Shown: positions 34,184-42,163 of the stretch, one piece after another
How positions within the stretch are numbered: the first letter of the stretch is position 1
How the letters are laid out: every line of letters begins with the position of its first letter
Made by a program: the position numbers and the translations under genes
Notes under the pieces: generated by a model
Databases searched by the model: none
What the model saw: only the letters and a program-made list of their open reading frames with translations
What the model was told of the DNA's origin: nothing
NCBI RefSeq assembly: GCF_001999965.1
Contig: NZ_CP019646.1
Coordinates: 3,534,001 to 3,598,000 of the forward strand
DNA length: 64,000 nt
Source: Limihaloglobus sulfuriphilus
GTDB taxonomy: Bacteria; Planctomycetota; Phycisphaerae; Sedimentisphaerales; Sedimentisphaeraceae
Direction of reading: 5' to 3'

Positions 34184-35071
34184 ATGATGTATTATTTAAG
34201 GAATTTGATGTGTTTGTCTGTGCTAATCGCTTTGCTTCTTGCAGCCCCCGCCTTCAGTGCGTACACGTTCGAAGGCAGCAATGCAATGAAAGACTGGGAC
34301 GGAGATAATGAGACTAGTCCTTATGCAATAGATGATTGGTCTGATGTTGACTCAGACGACGAATTGCAGATTGGATACAACAGCTGGGGCAAACTTACCG
34401 GCGACGGCGGTTCTGGAACGGTTTATAATACTAATGTAGGCAATAACGGCGAGGGTGAAATGGTTCTTGCTGGAAGCAGTACAGATTTTACAAACACTAA
34501 CATTTTTGCCGTGGGTAAGTTTGATAGCGGAGAGTTATCTGTCTCAAACGGAGCGTCTCTTAGCGTTACTGAGGGCTTGCAGGTAGGATATCAGTCTCAG
34601 GGAATTATGACCGTTCACGGCGGAGACGTGTTGGCTGGAAGAATTCGTATGAATGATTCTTTCAATGCTGAAGGCAGCAGCCTTACAATCACAGGCAGCG
34701 GTACTGTATCAGCATCTGCGATTTATCATGATAACAATTCCTCCTCTATGACCATAGAAGACGGAATAGTTGATGCAGAAAATATCTATGCCTATGGAGG
34801 GACATTTGCAATTAACGTAGGCCTTTCCGGGACTTTAGCACTTGGCTGGGGTTTCGAGGATAATATGAGCAGCTTTCTGGTGAATATTACTGCCTTCAAT
34901 GATTCAACCATAAACCTCAATCTCTGGGATGGCTCGGATTATGTAGATTATTCTGCGCTCACTGAAGACGTGGATTATCAGGTAGAAGACGGTGAGCTTA
35001 CAATCGTCCCCGAGCCGGCAACGGCGATAATCTTCGGTCTTGGCGGGCTGATGCTTCGCAGGAAGAAATAG
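34184..35071 (+). CDS. PEP-CTERM protein 7 with autotransporter-like beta repeats, 295 aa
   Basis: The signal peptide (MCLSVLIALLLAAPAFSA) ends near residue 26. The body repeats short Gly/Ser-rich strands (GELSVSNGASLSVTEGLQVGYQSQGIM at about 120-145, SSLTITGSGTVSASAIYHDN), like the stacked beta repeats of autotransporter passenger domains. A PEP-CTERM tail lies at residues about 275-295 (VPEPATAIIFGLGG, RRKK). It starts only 31 bases after gene 6 with an AAGGAG site, so genes 6 and 7 are the one likely two-gene unit in the array. Confidence 0.85.
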   Translation: MMYYLRNLMCLSVLIALLLAAPAFSAYTFEGSNAMKDWDGDNETSPYAIDDWSDVDSDDELQIGYNSWGKLTGDGGSGTVYNTNVGNNGEGEMVLAGSSTDFTNTNIFAVGKFDSGELSVSNGASLSVTEGLQVGYQSQGIMTVHGGDVLAGRIRMNDSFNAEGSSLTITGSGTVSASAIYHDNNSSSMTIEDGIVDAENIYAYGGTFAINVGLSGTLALGWGFEDNMSSFLVNITAFNDSTINLNLWDGSDYVDYSALTEDVDYQVEDGELTIVPEPATAIIFGLGGLMLRRKK

Positions 35072-35322
35072 AAATTACGAATTACGAATTACGAATTGAA
35101 AAAATAAGAAATAAGATAATCCGCAGATTACGCAGATCATCGCAGATTTAAAAACTAAATAAACCAGAATTCATTTACCATGAAGAGCATGAAGGACATG
35201 AAGTAAATAAAATAAAAACTTCAATAACTTCATGGTAGAAATTAGGAATTAGGAATTAAGAATTGAAATACAAAGAGACAAAATTTTTATTAAATTTCAA
35301 CAAAGAAAGAGAGCAAACAAAG
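35072..35322. repeat. Repeat-filled spacer between PEP-CTERM genes 7 and 8
   Basis: ATTACGA tandem repeats, CCGCAGATT repeats and the ACCATGAAG/CTTCATGGT repeat (35178-35236) occur in this order. The first 140 bases match the spacer after gene 8 almost base for base. Confidence 0.8.
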
Positions 35323-36108
35323 ATGAAAATGAATGTAATTACAATATGCTTGGCAGTAGCAACGATGTTAACGGGTGTATGCGTCGCCGCGAATACTTCC
35401 ATAGATTTTGAAGGTGCTGCTGTTGGTACCAACAACGCGGCAGACCAGATTGGCGGGCGTTTAACAACCTGGGGTAACAATCCCGGGGGCACTTACGATG
35501 CAAACATTGCTGATGACCCTGCAGCGGGCAGTTCAGGCGAGACTATGTATCTGGCCAATCAGGATGATATGTTACTTTATCTTGGTTCTTTAACGAATAT
35601 ACAAGAGATTGATTGGACTACAGCCGCGACAACCGCTACCGGCACAGTTAATATCAGCTATGATATATATGCAGGAAATGGATATGCCTATTGGAATGTA
35701 CAATCATCAAACTTAAACTCTAACGATTGGTCTATTGAAATTGAATACGGTAAGGACGGAACTGGTAATACAAATAAGAGCGGTATCTATTATTATATTG
35801 GTGATATTAATAATTATACAGAATCTGAAAATGTTGTCTTTAATCAATGGGTTACTGTTGAGCAGGTTTTGAATATTGATGATGGAACATACACCATGAA
35901 ACTTGATGACGTCGAGGTTCTCTCTTTAGGTTCAAGCGATGGTTTCACCTATTATGACGGTCTCCTGGGGATAGATTTTTATGGTTACGATGCTGACAGT
36001 GATTACTATGTGGACAACATCGCTTTCAATTTAGAAACCACGGTTCCAGAGCCAATGACAATGGCGTTTCTCGGCCTTGGCGGACTGATGCTTCGCAGGA
36101 AGAAATAA
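35323..36108 (+). CDS. PEP-CTERM protein 8, 261 aa
   Basis: A signal peptide (MKMNVITICLAVATMLTGVCVA) is followed by a roughly 215-residue body with a LamG/concanavalin-like flavour (IDFEGAAVGT, WSIEIEYGKDG, NQWVTVEQVLNIDDGTYTMK, then YVDNIAF). The tail (about 241-261) is VPEPMTMAFLGLGG, RRKK, with Met for the usual Ala. The ATG at 35323 is used because the signal peptide begins there; the frame upstream of it is Lys-rich repeat translation. It would be exported and processed like its neighbours. Confidence 0.85.
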   Translation: MKMNVITICLAVATMLTGVCVAANTSIDFEGAAVGTNNAADQIGGRLTTWGNNPGGTYDANIADDPAAGSSGETMYLANQDDMLLYLGSLTNIQEIDWTTAATTATGTVNISYDIYAGNGYAYWNVQSSNLNSNDWSIEIEYGKDGTGNTNKSGIYYYIGDINNYTESENVVFNQWVTVEQVLNIDDGTYTMKLDDVEVLSLGSSDGFTYYDGLLGIDFYGYDADSDYYVDNIAFNLETTVPEPMTMAFLGLGGLMLRRKK

Positions 36109-36360
36109 AAATTACGAATTACGAATTACGAATTGAAAAAATAAGAAATAAGATAATCCGCAGATTACGCAGATCATCGCAGATTTAAAAACTAAATAAA
36201 CCAGAATTCATTTACCATGAAGAGCATGAAGGACATGAAGTAAATAAAATAAAAAAACTTCAATAACTTCAATATCTTCATGGTTGAGAATTAGGAATTT
36301 AACGAATCCGCGAAAATCTGCGAAATCTGCGGATTAAAAAAAGTAAATAACGTATAAAGT
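36109..36360. repeat. Repeat-filled spacer between PEP-CTERM genes 8 and 9
   Basis: It repeats the spacer seen after gene 7 (ATTACGA, CCGCAGATT, ACCATGAAG/CTTCATGGT at 36215-36283), then adds a GCGAAAATCTGCG repeat before the leader. Confidence 0.8.
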
Positions 36361-36449
36361 AAGTTTTCCACGGTGAATGGGATTGCCGCGGAAAAGGGAA
36401 AATTTAACAAGCGGGCGAAACAAGCCCGGAATTCGAAAGGAATTTAATT
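36361..36449 (+). promoter_or_regulatory. Conserved leader, copy 3
   Basis: It is nearly identical to copy 2 in the first hairpin (TTTTCC / GGAAAA around CACGGTGAATGGGATTGCCG). The second hairpin is CGGGC / GCCCG, followed by GAAAGGA and the ATG at 36450. Confidence 0.6.
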
Positions 36450-37121
36450 ATGAAAAAAACAAACATACTATTACTGATTTTTGCTGCCCTGGCGGCGGTT
36501 AGTGTCAACGCTGCTTTGATCACAGAGCAGAATTTTGACGATGCGGGATGGGATTTTACCGCGGTACCGGATGAGAGTATCGGCCATGAAGAAATTTCAG
36601 GATTTTTCTTCATGAATTGGGGCGTTACGGATCTTGTACCTATAGATTCTGATGCCACTAATACCTTAACCGCCGCAGATGACAGTGATTTCTGGGGTAT
36701 AAGGAAACTTGCAGATTATGCAGAATATACCGCTGGGGTAACAGTAAATCCTACCGATTTCTATTTAGAGTTTGACAGTGTGGATATCAGCGCATACACA
36801 GGTGTTGAGATTACATTTGACTATGCAATAGCAGAAGATTACGCGGACGGATATATGGCTTATCAGGTAAGCCTTGACGGCGGTCAGACTTGGGAAAACG
36901 CTGTAGAAGTATCTATTGCAACCGGTGCCTGGACAACGGAAACAATATCAATCGCAGACAGCGTTGATGATGTAGCCTTGCGGCTAATCTCTGATGATAC
37001 TCTCAGCTATCCCGGTGCTGCCGGCTGGGACAATGTAGAGCTGATCCCCGAGCCTGCAACGATGGTAATCTTCGGCCTTGGCGGACTGATTCTAAGTGCT
37101 ACAAGACGCAGAAATGCTTAA
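36450..37121 (+). CDS. PEP-CTERM protein 9, 223 aa
   Basis: A signal peptide (MKKTNILLLIFAALAAVSVNA) precedes a jelly-roll-like body: LITEQNFDDAGWDFTAVPDE, YLEFDSVDISAYTGVEITFD, AYQVSLDGGQTWENAVEVS and GAAGWDNVELI. This resembles a MAM-like or choice-of-anchor carbohydrate-binding domain. The tail at residues about 199-223 is IPEPATMVIFGLGG, then SATRRRNA. GAAAGGA precedes the ATG. It is expressed from the conserved leader, like genes 3 and 5. Confidence 0.85.
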   Translation: MKKTNILLLIFAALAAVSVNAALITEQNFDDAGWDFTAVPDESIGHEEISGFFFMNWGVTDLVPIDSDATNTLTAADDSDFWGIRKLADYAEYTAGVTVNPTDFYLEFDSVDISAYTGVEITFDYAIAEDYADGYMAYQVSLDGGQTWENAVEVSIATGAWTTETISIADSVDDVALRLISDDTLSYPGAAGWDNVELIPEPATMVIFGLGGLILSATRRRNA

Positions 37122-37181
37122 TCAATTACGAATTACGAATTAGGGATTACGAATATAACAACTATGAGCGAAGCGAAGTTC

Positions 37182-37223
37182 TTCGTCACTTGTTGGCAAA
37201 GCCAAAAAAGAACAAGTGACGAA
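37182..37223. repeat. Variant CGTCACTTGTT hairpin
   Basis: TTCGTCACTTGTT pairs with AACAAGTGACGAA across a 16-base loop. It is a relative of the CCCGTCACTTGT hairpins at 33149, 39622 and 40032, but with a different loop and outer bases. Confidence 0.75.
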
Positions 37224-37265
37224 TGCCGCAATTCTTAATTCTACATTCCTAATTCCTAATTAATT

Positions 37266-37496
37266 ATAAAATAACGATCTGCCTGCGGTTTGAACCGCCG
37301 CGACAAAAAGCCTCACTAAGCAGCATTTGGGCAATGTATTTAAAGCTGGTGATAAGCTGCGGCGGGATTTGAGCCCCGGCAGACGCTCTTGTGAAAGTAA
37401 GTCCTTATGGGCTTAAAAGAAGTATTACGTAAGAAGCCTTGAGGGGCTGGTTTTAAAGCCTCTCTGGTTTTCTTGCATGTCAGAAAGAAACGTTAG
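37266..37496 (+). ncRNA. Duplicated 231-nt structured element, copy A
   Basis: Copy B is at 40104-40335; only about three positions differ in 231. Nested pairings are possible: TCTGCC/GGCAGA outermost, CCGCCGC/GCGGCGG within, and GCAGC/GCTGC inside that. AAGTCC/GGGCTT follows, and a terminator-like stem GAGGGGCT/AGCCTCTC leads to TGGTTTTCTT. No frame of useful length is present. A regulatory RNA, a riboswitch-like leader or a mobile repeat are all possible. The stretch 37497-37742 holds one palindrome, one GTAGG repeat and no gene. Confidence 0.5.
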
Positions 37497-37742
37497 CGGT
37501 AACTATACTGAAATCTGACAAGAAGAATATTAAGAATTGTAGAGTAAATTCACGAATTTTCTCAGATTGAAAAAGTTAAGATTTATGTAGGACAGGCATC
37601 CCTGCCTGTCGCCTTTGTGTCGGGCTGGAAGCCCGACCTACGAAGAACAAAAAGTTTAAAATTAAGAATTTAACAAATCCGCGAAAATCAGCGCAATCTG
37701 CGGATATAAAAACTAAACAAGAACTACAAGAAAGAGATTGAT

Positions 37743-38789
37743 TTGAGAACACGAATAAGCAGCAGACTCTCTAAAGCGGCTATTGTAATGCTGGTATTTT
37801 CCGCCGGCGCATTTGCCGTGGATATTGTTAATTACGGCCCGTTTGCGTGCCATTTTTATAACCAGAACGATGATGGCGGCTACGGTTATGTCGGAGCGGC
37901 GGACTGGACGGATACCCAGAAACAGGACGTTGAGGCGGGCATAATGACCTGGGCCTCGAACATTGCTAATACCGCTCCGCGTCAGTTAAACCTGCATATT
38001 TACTGGCAGAACCTTGAAGGTGCACAACTCGGCGGTGCCGGCAGCAGCGTTTATTATAACGGCACGTACAGTGCCAGCATGACCGAATATGTCTGGCGCC
38101 ATGAGAATAATTATACAATCAGCGGGCCTGACGCTCTGATTGTATACGATATTGACGCGGCTTCAGATTACAAACCGGAGGACCAACCTGATTATGTCTC
38201 GCCGATTGCCGGCTGGAATTTCGGCTCTGAGCAGCCTGCGGATGACGAGATAGATTTTCGGGGCACAGTTACCCATGAACTTGGTCATTTAGTGGGCTTT
38301 TCATCTTCTTATAATCTGAATCTTAACCAGTTTGGAACCGCTGGTGACAGTGAAAGCTGGCAGCAGCGGGGGCTTAGCGCCTGGGATTTGAATTTTGTTG
38401 ACGACGACGGCGAAAGGCCGCAGGTAGCTGTAAGCTGGGACGAGCAGACCAATGTAGATGTTCAGGCCGACGAAGGAGATTCTACGAGCCTCTACTGGGA
38501 CGGAGAGAATGCGGTTGCCGCAAACGATGGTGAGCTTGTTCAGATATTCGCCCCGACTGAATATCTCCCCGGCTCGAGCCTTTCGCACCTGAACTATGAC
38601 GCCGGATCAGTGTATCCGGGCAGCCTGATGAGTCCATATGTAAGTACAGGGATCTCGCCTCGCGAGCCTAACGAAATCGAATGGGCAATGATGGCAGATA
38701 TGGGCTGGACAATAGTCCCCGAGCCGGCGACGATGATAATTCTGGGTATTGGCGGGCTTGTGCTGAATGTAACAAGACGCAGAGCTTAA
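37743..38789 (+). CDS. PEP-CTERM protein 10, zinc metalloprotease-like, 348 aa
   Basis: A secreted, surface-sorted zincin. The signal peptide runs to about residue 27 (AAIVMLVFSAGAFA). The body has YGPFACHFYNQNDDGG, an ADWTDTQKQDVEAGI helix and the zinc motif THELGHLVGFS, with His178, Glu179 and His182. A third ligand is expected shortly downstream. The PEP-CTERM tail lies at residues about 325-348 (VPEPATMIILGIGG, NVTRRRA). The start is TTG at 37743 after a GAAAGAGATTGA leader; no ATG fits the signal peptide. It is the only array member with a recognisable catalytic motif. Confidence 0.85.
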   Translation: MRTRISSRLSKAAIVMLVFSAGAFAVDIVNYGPFACHFYNQNDDGGYGYVGAADWTDTQKQDVEAGIMTWASNIANTAPRQLNLHIYWQNLEGAQLGGAGSSVYYNGTYSASMTEYVWRHENNYTISGPDALIVYDIDAASDYKPEDQPDYVSPIAGWNFGSEQPADDEIDFRGTVTHELGHLVGFSSSYNLNLNQFGTAGDSESWQQRGLSAWDLNFVDDDGERPQVAVSWDEQTNVDVQADEGDSTSLYWDGENAVAANDGELVQIFAPTEYLPGSSLSHLNYDAGSVYPGSLMSPYVSTGISPREPNEIEWAMMADMGWTIVPEPATMIILGIGGLVLNVTRRRA

Positions 38790-39005
38790 TCAATTACGAA
38801 TTACGAATTGAAATGCAAATAGACATGATTAACAAGATAAACAAGATTTTAATAAATAAAAACTAATCCTGTAAATCCTGTCCGCTAAAATTAAGAATAA
38901 TAAGCAGGGCAAGCTTCCAGCTTGCCATTACCAAATATCAGGCAGGATGCCTGACATGCGAAAACCAGAAAATGTAAACAGAAACTATTTGAAGGAAAAC
39001 GACCT
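38790..39005. repeat. Short spacer between PEP-CTERM genes 10 and 11
   Basis: It contains ATTACGA repeats, an ATTAACAAGATAAACAAGAT repeat and a GGCAAGC/GCTTGCC hairpin (about 38908-38926), then GAAGGAAAAC before the next ATG. Confidence 0.7.
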
Positions 39006-39572
39006 ATGAGAAAAACACTTTTTATCGCAGTGGCAATTTTAATCGCGGCAGCAACGGCGCAATCTGCGGTAGTATGCTCCAACATAGACAATACTACTGA
39101 CGTCTGGGCTAACACTTGGGGATTTACGGTAACTCAGCAGTTCACGGTTGATTCCAACCCGGAAACAATCAAAACTGTTAGAGTTGCATTTGATATCCAT
39201 GGCACAGCGGCATCTTTCTCTTCCGAGGGCGGAACCTTGTCTATTTATGCTAATGACCGTTCAACAAAGCTCGGTGATTTTACAACAGGTGACACTATTT
39301 ACAACGGGACGAACGAATTTGTCAACAATTCCGGTGTTGCTCTATCAGCAAATACAAGTTACTGGGTATTTGTTTCAGGTTTTTACGCAGGTGTTGACTT
39401 AACAAACAACGCCTCACAGGCTGGCTGGGCGATCAGAGACAAGATAGACTACTCGTCAGACCCTTTCCTCGGTGCAATGAAGATTGAGCTGGACACCGTT
39501 CCTGAGCCGGCGACGATGCTTATCCTGGGTCTTGGCGGGCTTGTGCTGAATGTAACAAGACGCAGAGCTTAA
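39006..39572 (+). CDS. PEP-CTERM protein 11, choice-of-anchor R-like, 188 aa
   Basis: A signal peptide (MRKTLFIAVAILIAAATAQS) precedes a body of about 140 residues with CSNIDNTTDVWANTWGFTVT, QQFTVDSNPETIKTVRV, LSIYANDRSTKLGDF and LSANTSYWVFVSG. This is the pattern of the choice-of-anchor R domain found in PEP-CTERM proteins. The tail at residues about 165-188 is VPEPATMLILGLGG followed by NVTRRRA, almost identical in DNA to that of gene 10. GAAGGAAAAC lies just before the start. Confidence 0.85.
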   Translation: MRKTLFIAVAILIAAATAQSAVVCSNIDNTTDVWANTWGFTVTQQFTVDSNPETIKTVRVAFDIHGTAASFSSEGGTLSIYANDRSTKLGDFTTGDTIYNGTNEFVNNSGVALSANTSYWVFVSGFYAGVDLTNNASQAGWAIRDKIDYSSDPFLGAMKIELDTVPEPATMLILGLGGLVLNVTRRRA

Positions 39573-40103
39573 TCAATTACGAATTAGGAATTACGAATTG
39601 AAATACAAATAGACATGATTAACCCGTCACTTGTTTCACTTTTCTAATATTTAGAAAAACAAGTGACGGGTAATCCTGTCAAAAAAAATTAGTAATTAAG
39701 AATTGTAGAGAAAATTCACGAATTTTCTAAATTAAAAAGTAAATAGACCCGATTGACAAGATAAGAATATTTGAGATTTGAAATTTTAGATTACAAATTT
39801 AATCCTGTAAATCCTGTCAAAAAGAATTAAATTTGAGATTTATCTCTGTGATCTCCGTGTCCTCCGTGGTAAAAAAAGTTAAACCACAGAGTACACAGAG
39901 GGCACTGAGAAAAAAAGAACAAACTTTTACCATGAAGAGCATGAAGGGCATGAAGTAAATAAAATAAAAACTTCAATAACTTCATGGTTGGAAATTAGAA
40001 ATTAAGAATTACGAATTTAAAATACAAATAGCCCGTCACTTGTTTCACTTTTCTAATATTTAGAAAAACAAGTGACGGGTAATCCTGTCCAATAGATTTG
40101 AAA
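39573..40103. repeat. Repeat-filled spacer after PEP-CTERM gene 11
   Basis: Order: ATTACGA repeats, the CCCGTCACTTGT hairpin (39622-39671), a GAGAAAATTC palindrome (39708-39729), the CTCCGTG/CACAGAG repeat (about 39838-39910), the ACCATGAAG/CTTCATGGT repeat (about 39929-39988) and a second CCCGTCACTTGT hairpin (40032-40079). There is no gene. Confidence 0.85.
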
Positions 40104-40335
40104 ATAAAATAACGATCTGCCTGCGGTTTGAACCGCCGCGACAAAAGGCCTCACTAAGCAGCATTTGGGCAATGTATTTAAAGCTGGTGATAAGCTGCGG
40201 CGGGATTTTGAGCCCCGGCAGACGCTCTTGTGAAAGTAAGTCCTTATGGGCTTAAAAGAAGTATTACGTAAGAAGCCTTGAGGGGCTGGTTTTAAAGCCC
40301 CTCTGGTTTTCTTGCATGTCAGAAAGAAACGTTAG
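40104..40335 (+). ncRNA. Duplicated structured element, copy B
   Basis: It is the near-identical partner of 37266-37496. In this copy the terminal stem is perfect (GAGGGGCT/AGCCCCTC), whereas copy A has one G-T pair there. The following 40336-40643 carries no gene and ends in the promoter of PEP-CTERM gene 12. Confidence 0.5.
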
Positions 40336-40567
40336 TGTAAACGCTCTTTTTGAAAGAAGTTTAAAACTGAATATAGTTAGCGGAACAGATACAGTTCTGC
40401 CGTTTTCGCCTCCGCGGCGGCTTTGACTCTTTTGCTCGCGGGCGATAACGGGTGTTTTGTGCGTGCGCATTGTGTTTAAACGCTGCGGGTTCCGTTGCGT
40501 GTGATACGCGTATGTCTCTGCCTAAACTGTTGTCTGTACTGTTTTTGTAAAAATAAAAAATATTTTA

Positions 40568-40596
40568 TTGTAATGTGACATCATAATGTTTATGAT
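40568..40596 (+). promoter_or_regulatory. Sigma-70-type promoter with internal palindrome, upstream of PEP-CTERM gene 12
   Basis: TTGTAA at 40568 and TATGAT at 40591 are 17 bases apart. The spacer and -10 region contain ATCATAA-TGT-TTATGAT, a perfect inverted repeat that could be an operator. Confidence 0.6.
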
Positions 40597-40643
40597 GATA
40601 CATAAGAGATTGTAAAAGTTTTTTCGAAAGGAAAAGTGAGAAA

Positions 40644-41228
40644 ATGAGAAATTTATTGATTGTGTTGATTATTGTCTGCCTTACTATCAGCGCGGGCGCG
40701 GGGTTAATCCTTAACGGTTCATTTGAAGCTCCAGTTATAGCAAATAACAGCTTTACGCAGTTTGATGAAGGTGAAACTATTGATGACGCGGGCGAATGGC
40801 TGGTAATCTCGGGTGAGGTTGACCTTGTAAGACAGGGAACCATTCACGATGGATCCCAGCGGCTCAGCCTCAACGGCTTAAATCTTGGCGGCAAGATAGG
40901 CCAGGAGATAGCAACCGTTGAAAACCAAATCTACAAAGTAACCTACTGGTCTTTGGACAGAGACTACGCTTTCACAGTTGGCGTTGCTGAAACTTCCGAC
41001 GGCAACTATACCGAATTCGAAAATGTTGATGTTACCTCATCCAGTGACTGGACTTACAAAGAATTTGAGTTTACCGCTACCGGTGCTGCGACCTGGGTGA
41101 TTTTTGAAAGCAATGTCAGCGGCGATACAGGTGCCGGCATAGACCTGGTTGATGTAGAGCTGGTTCCCGAGCCGGCAACGATGCTGATATTTGCTCTTGG
41201 CGGCCTTCTGCTTCGCAGGAAGAAATAA
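40644..41228 (+). CDS. PEP-CTERM protein 12, DUF642/choice-of-anchor C-like, 194 aa
   Basis: A signal peptide (MRNLLIVLIIVCLTISAGAG) is followed by LILNGSFEAPV, the start motif of DUF642-type galactose-binding-like domains, with IYKVTYWSLDRDYAFTVGVA and WVIFESNVSGDTGAGIDLVD near the end of the fold. The tail at residues about 174-194 is VPEPATMLIFALGG, RRKK. GAAAGGAAAAG precedes the ATG. It shares its domain plan with gene 13, which follows in tandem, so these two are true paralogues rather than merely tail-sharing genes. Confidence 0.87.
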   Translation: MRNLLIVLIIVCLTISAGAGLILNGSFEAPVIANNSFTQFDEGETIDDAGEWLVISGEVDLVRQGTIHDGSQRLSLNGLNLGGKIGQEIATVENQIYKVTYWSLDRDYAFTVGVAETSDGNYTEFENVDVTSSSDWTYKEFEFTATGAATWVIFESNVSGDTGAGIDLVDVELVPEPATMLIFALGGLLLRRKK

Positions 41229-41439
41229 GAATTGTAGAGAAAATTCACGAATTTTCTAAATTTAAAAGTAAATAGACAGGATTAACAGGATAAACAAGAT
41301 AAGAATATTTGAGATTTGAAATTTCAGATTGCAGATTTAATCCTGTTAATAAATTTAAACCTTCGTTGAAATGCAGTAAACGCGGGAAAGAGATTGATAT
41401 TGTGCACCGCAGAGGGTTAAAAAAGAGGGAAAAATACTG

Positions 41440-42045
41440 ATGAAAAAAATGGTTTTAATTACAGTTGTGTCCTGTGTGGTTTTGTACGCAAACGCAGGTC
41501 TGATAGTCAACGGCTCATTCGAGGATCCTGACATCAGCGGTGATTACACTGCGGATATAGCCGGACCAATGGGGCCGTGGCAGGTATTGGCAGGAGTTGA
41601 CTTGATCGACGATTACTGGGTTGCCTCAGATCTGGATCAGAGCGTTGACATGAACGCTTCTGGCCCCGGCAAGATTGCCCAGTCTATTGCTACACAGGTT
41701 GGCGGACTTTACAAAGTTACGTTTGATCTGGCGGGTAACCCCGAGCTGGCCCCTGATACCAAGGACCTTCGTCTTGGCGTTGCAGATACGGCTAACGGGG
41801 CATACAATGCTTCTTACGATTTCAGCTTTGATGCGTCAAATACCGATTTTACCAATATGGGCTGGACAGACAAAAGCTGGCAGTTCACTGCAACAAATAC
41901 AACGACATGGATTGTATTTCAGAGCCTGACTACCGGGGCATGCGGGCCGGCAATTGACAATGTCGATGTAAACCTGGTTCCAGAGCCGGCTACGATGCTG
42001 CTTCTGGGCCTTGGCGGTATTCTGCTTCGCAGGAAATTGAGCTAA
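41440..42045 (+). CDS. PEP-CTERM protein 13, DUF642/choice-of-anchor C-like, 201 aa
   Basis: Similar in plan to gene 12: a signal peptide (MKKMVLITVVSCVVLYANAG), LIVNGSFEDPDI, LYKVTFDLAGNPELA, WIVFQSLTTGACGPAIDNVD and the tail VPEPATMLLLGLGG ending RRKLS at residues about 180-201. GAGGGAAAAA precedes the ATG. The 211-base spacer before it (41229-41439) holds one GAGAAAATTC palindrome (41237-41258) and an AACAGGATAAACAAGAT repeat. It is the last gene of the array and is followed by a terminator. Confidence 0.87.
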   Translation: MKKMVLITVVSCVVLYANAGLIVNGSFEDPDISGDYTADIAGPMGPWQVLAGVDLIDDYWVASDLDQSVDMNASGPGKIAQSIATQVGGLYKVTFDLAGNPELAPDTKDLRLGVADTANGAYNASYDFSFDASNTDFTNMGWTDKSWQFTATNTTTWIVFQSLTTGACGPAIDNVDVNLVPEPATMLLLGLGGILLRRKLS

Positions 42046-42073
42046 TAGTCGTTAGACAAGATTCATAAGATAA

Positions 42074-42108
42074 AACAAGGGCAGGCTTTTAAAAACCTGC
42101 CCTTGTTC
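42074..42108. terminator. Bidirectional terminator between the PEP-CTERM array and mnmG
   Basis: AACAAGGGCAGG pairs with CCTGCCCTTGTT over a loop of about ten bases. On the minus strand it is followed by TTTTATC, so it probably also ends the mnmG operon. Confidence 0.85.
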
Positions 42109-42163
42109 ATGCGCGAATATACCGGTTTTAATACGGGATTTAATGTTGTCTTTTTGTCGCGTT

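Noticed and set aside
37266-37496. Cyclic-di-GMP (GEMM-I) riboswitch
   Set aside because: A segment (GACAAAAAGCCTCACTAAG) looks a little like the 3' half of the GEMM core, but the 5' conserved half is absent and the stems do not fit.
27012-42045. A true integron or CRISPR array
   Set aside because: There is no tyrosine integrase and no attC-like core sites. The repeats vary in spacing and are separated by genes, not by uniform spacers.
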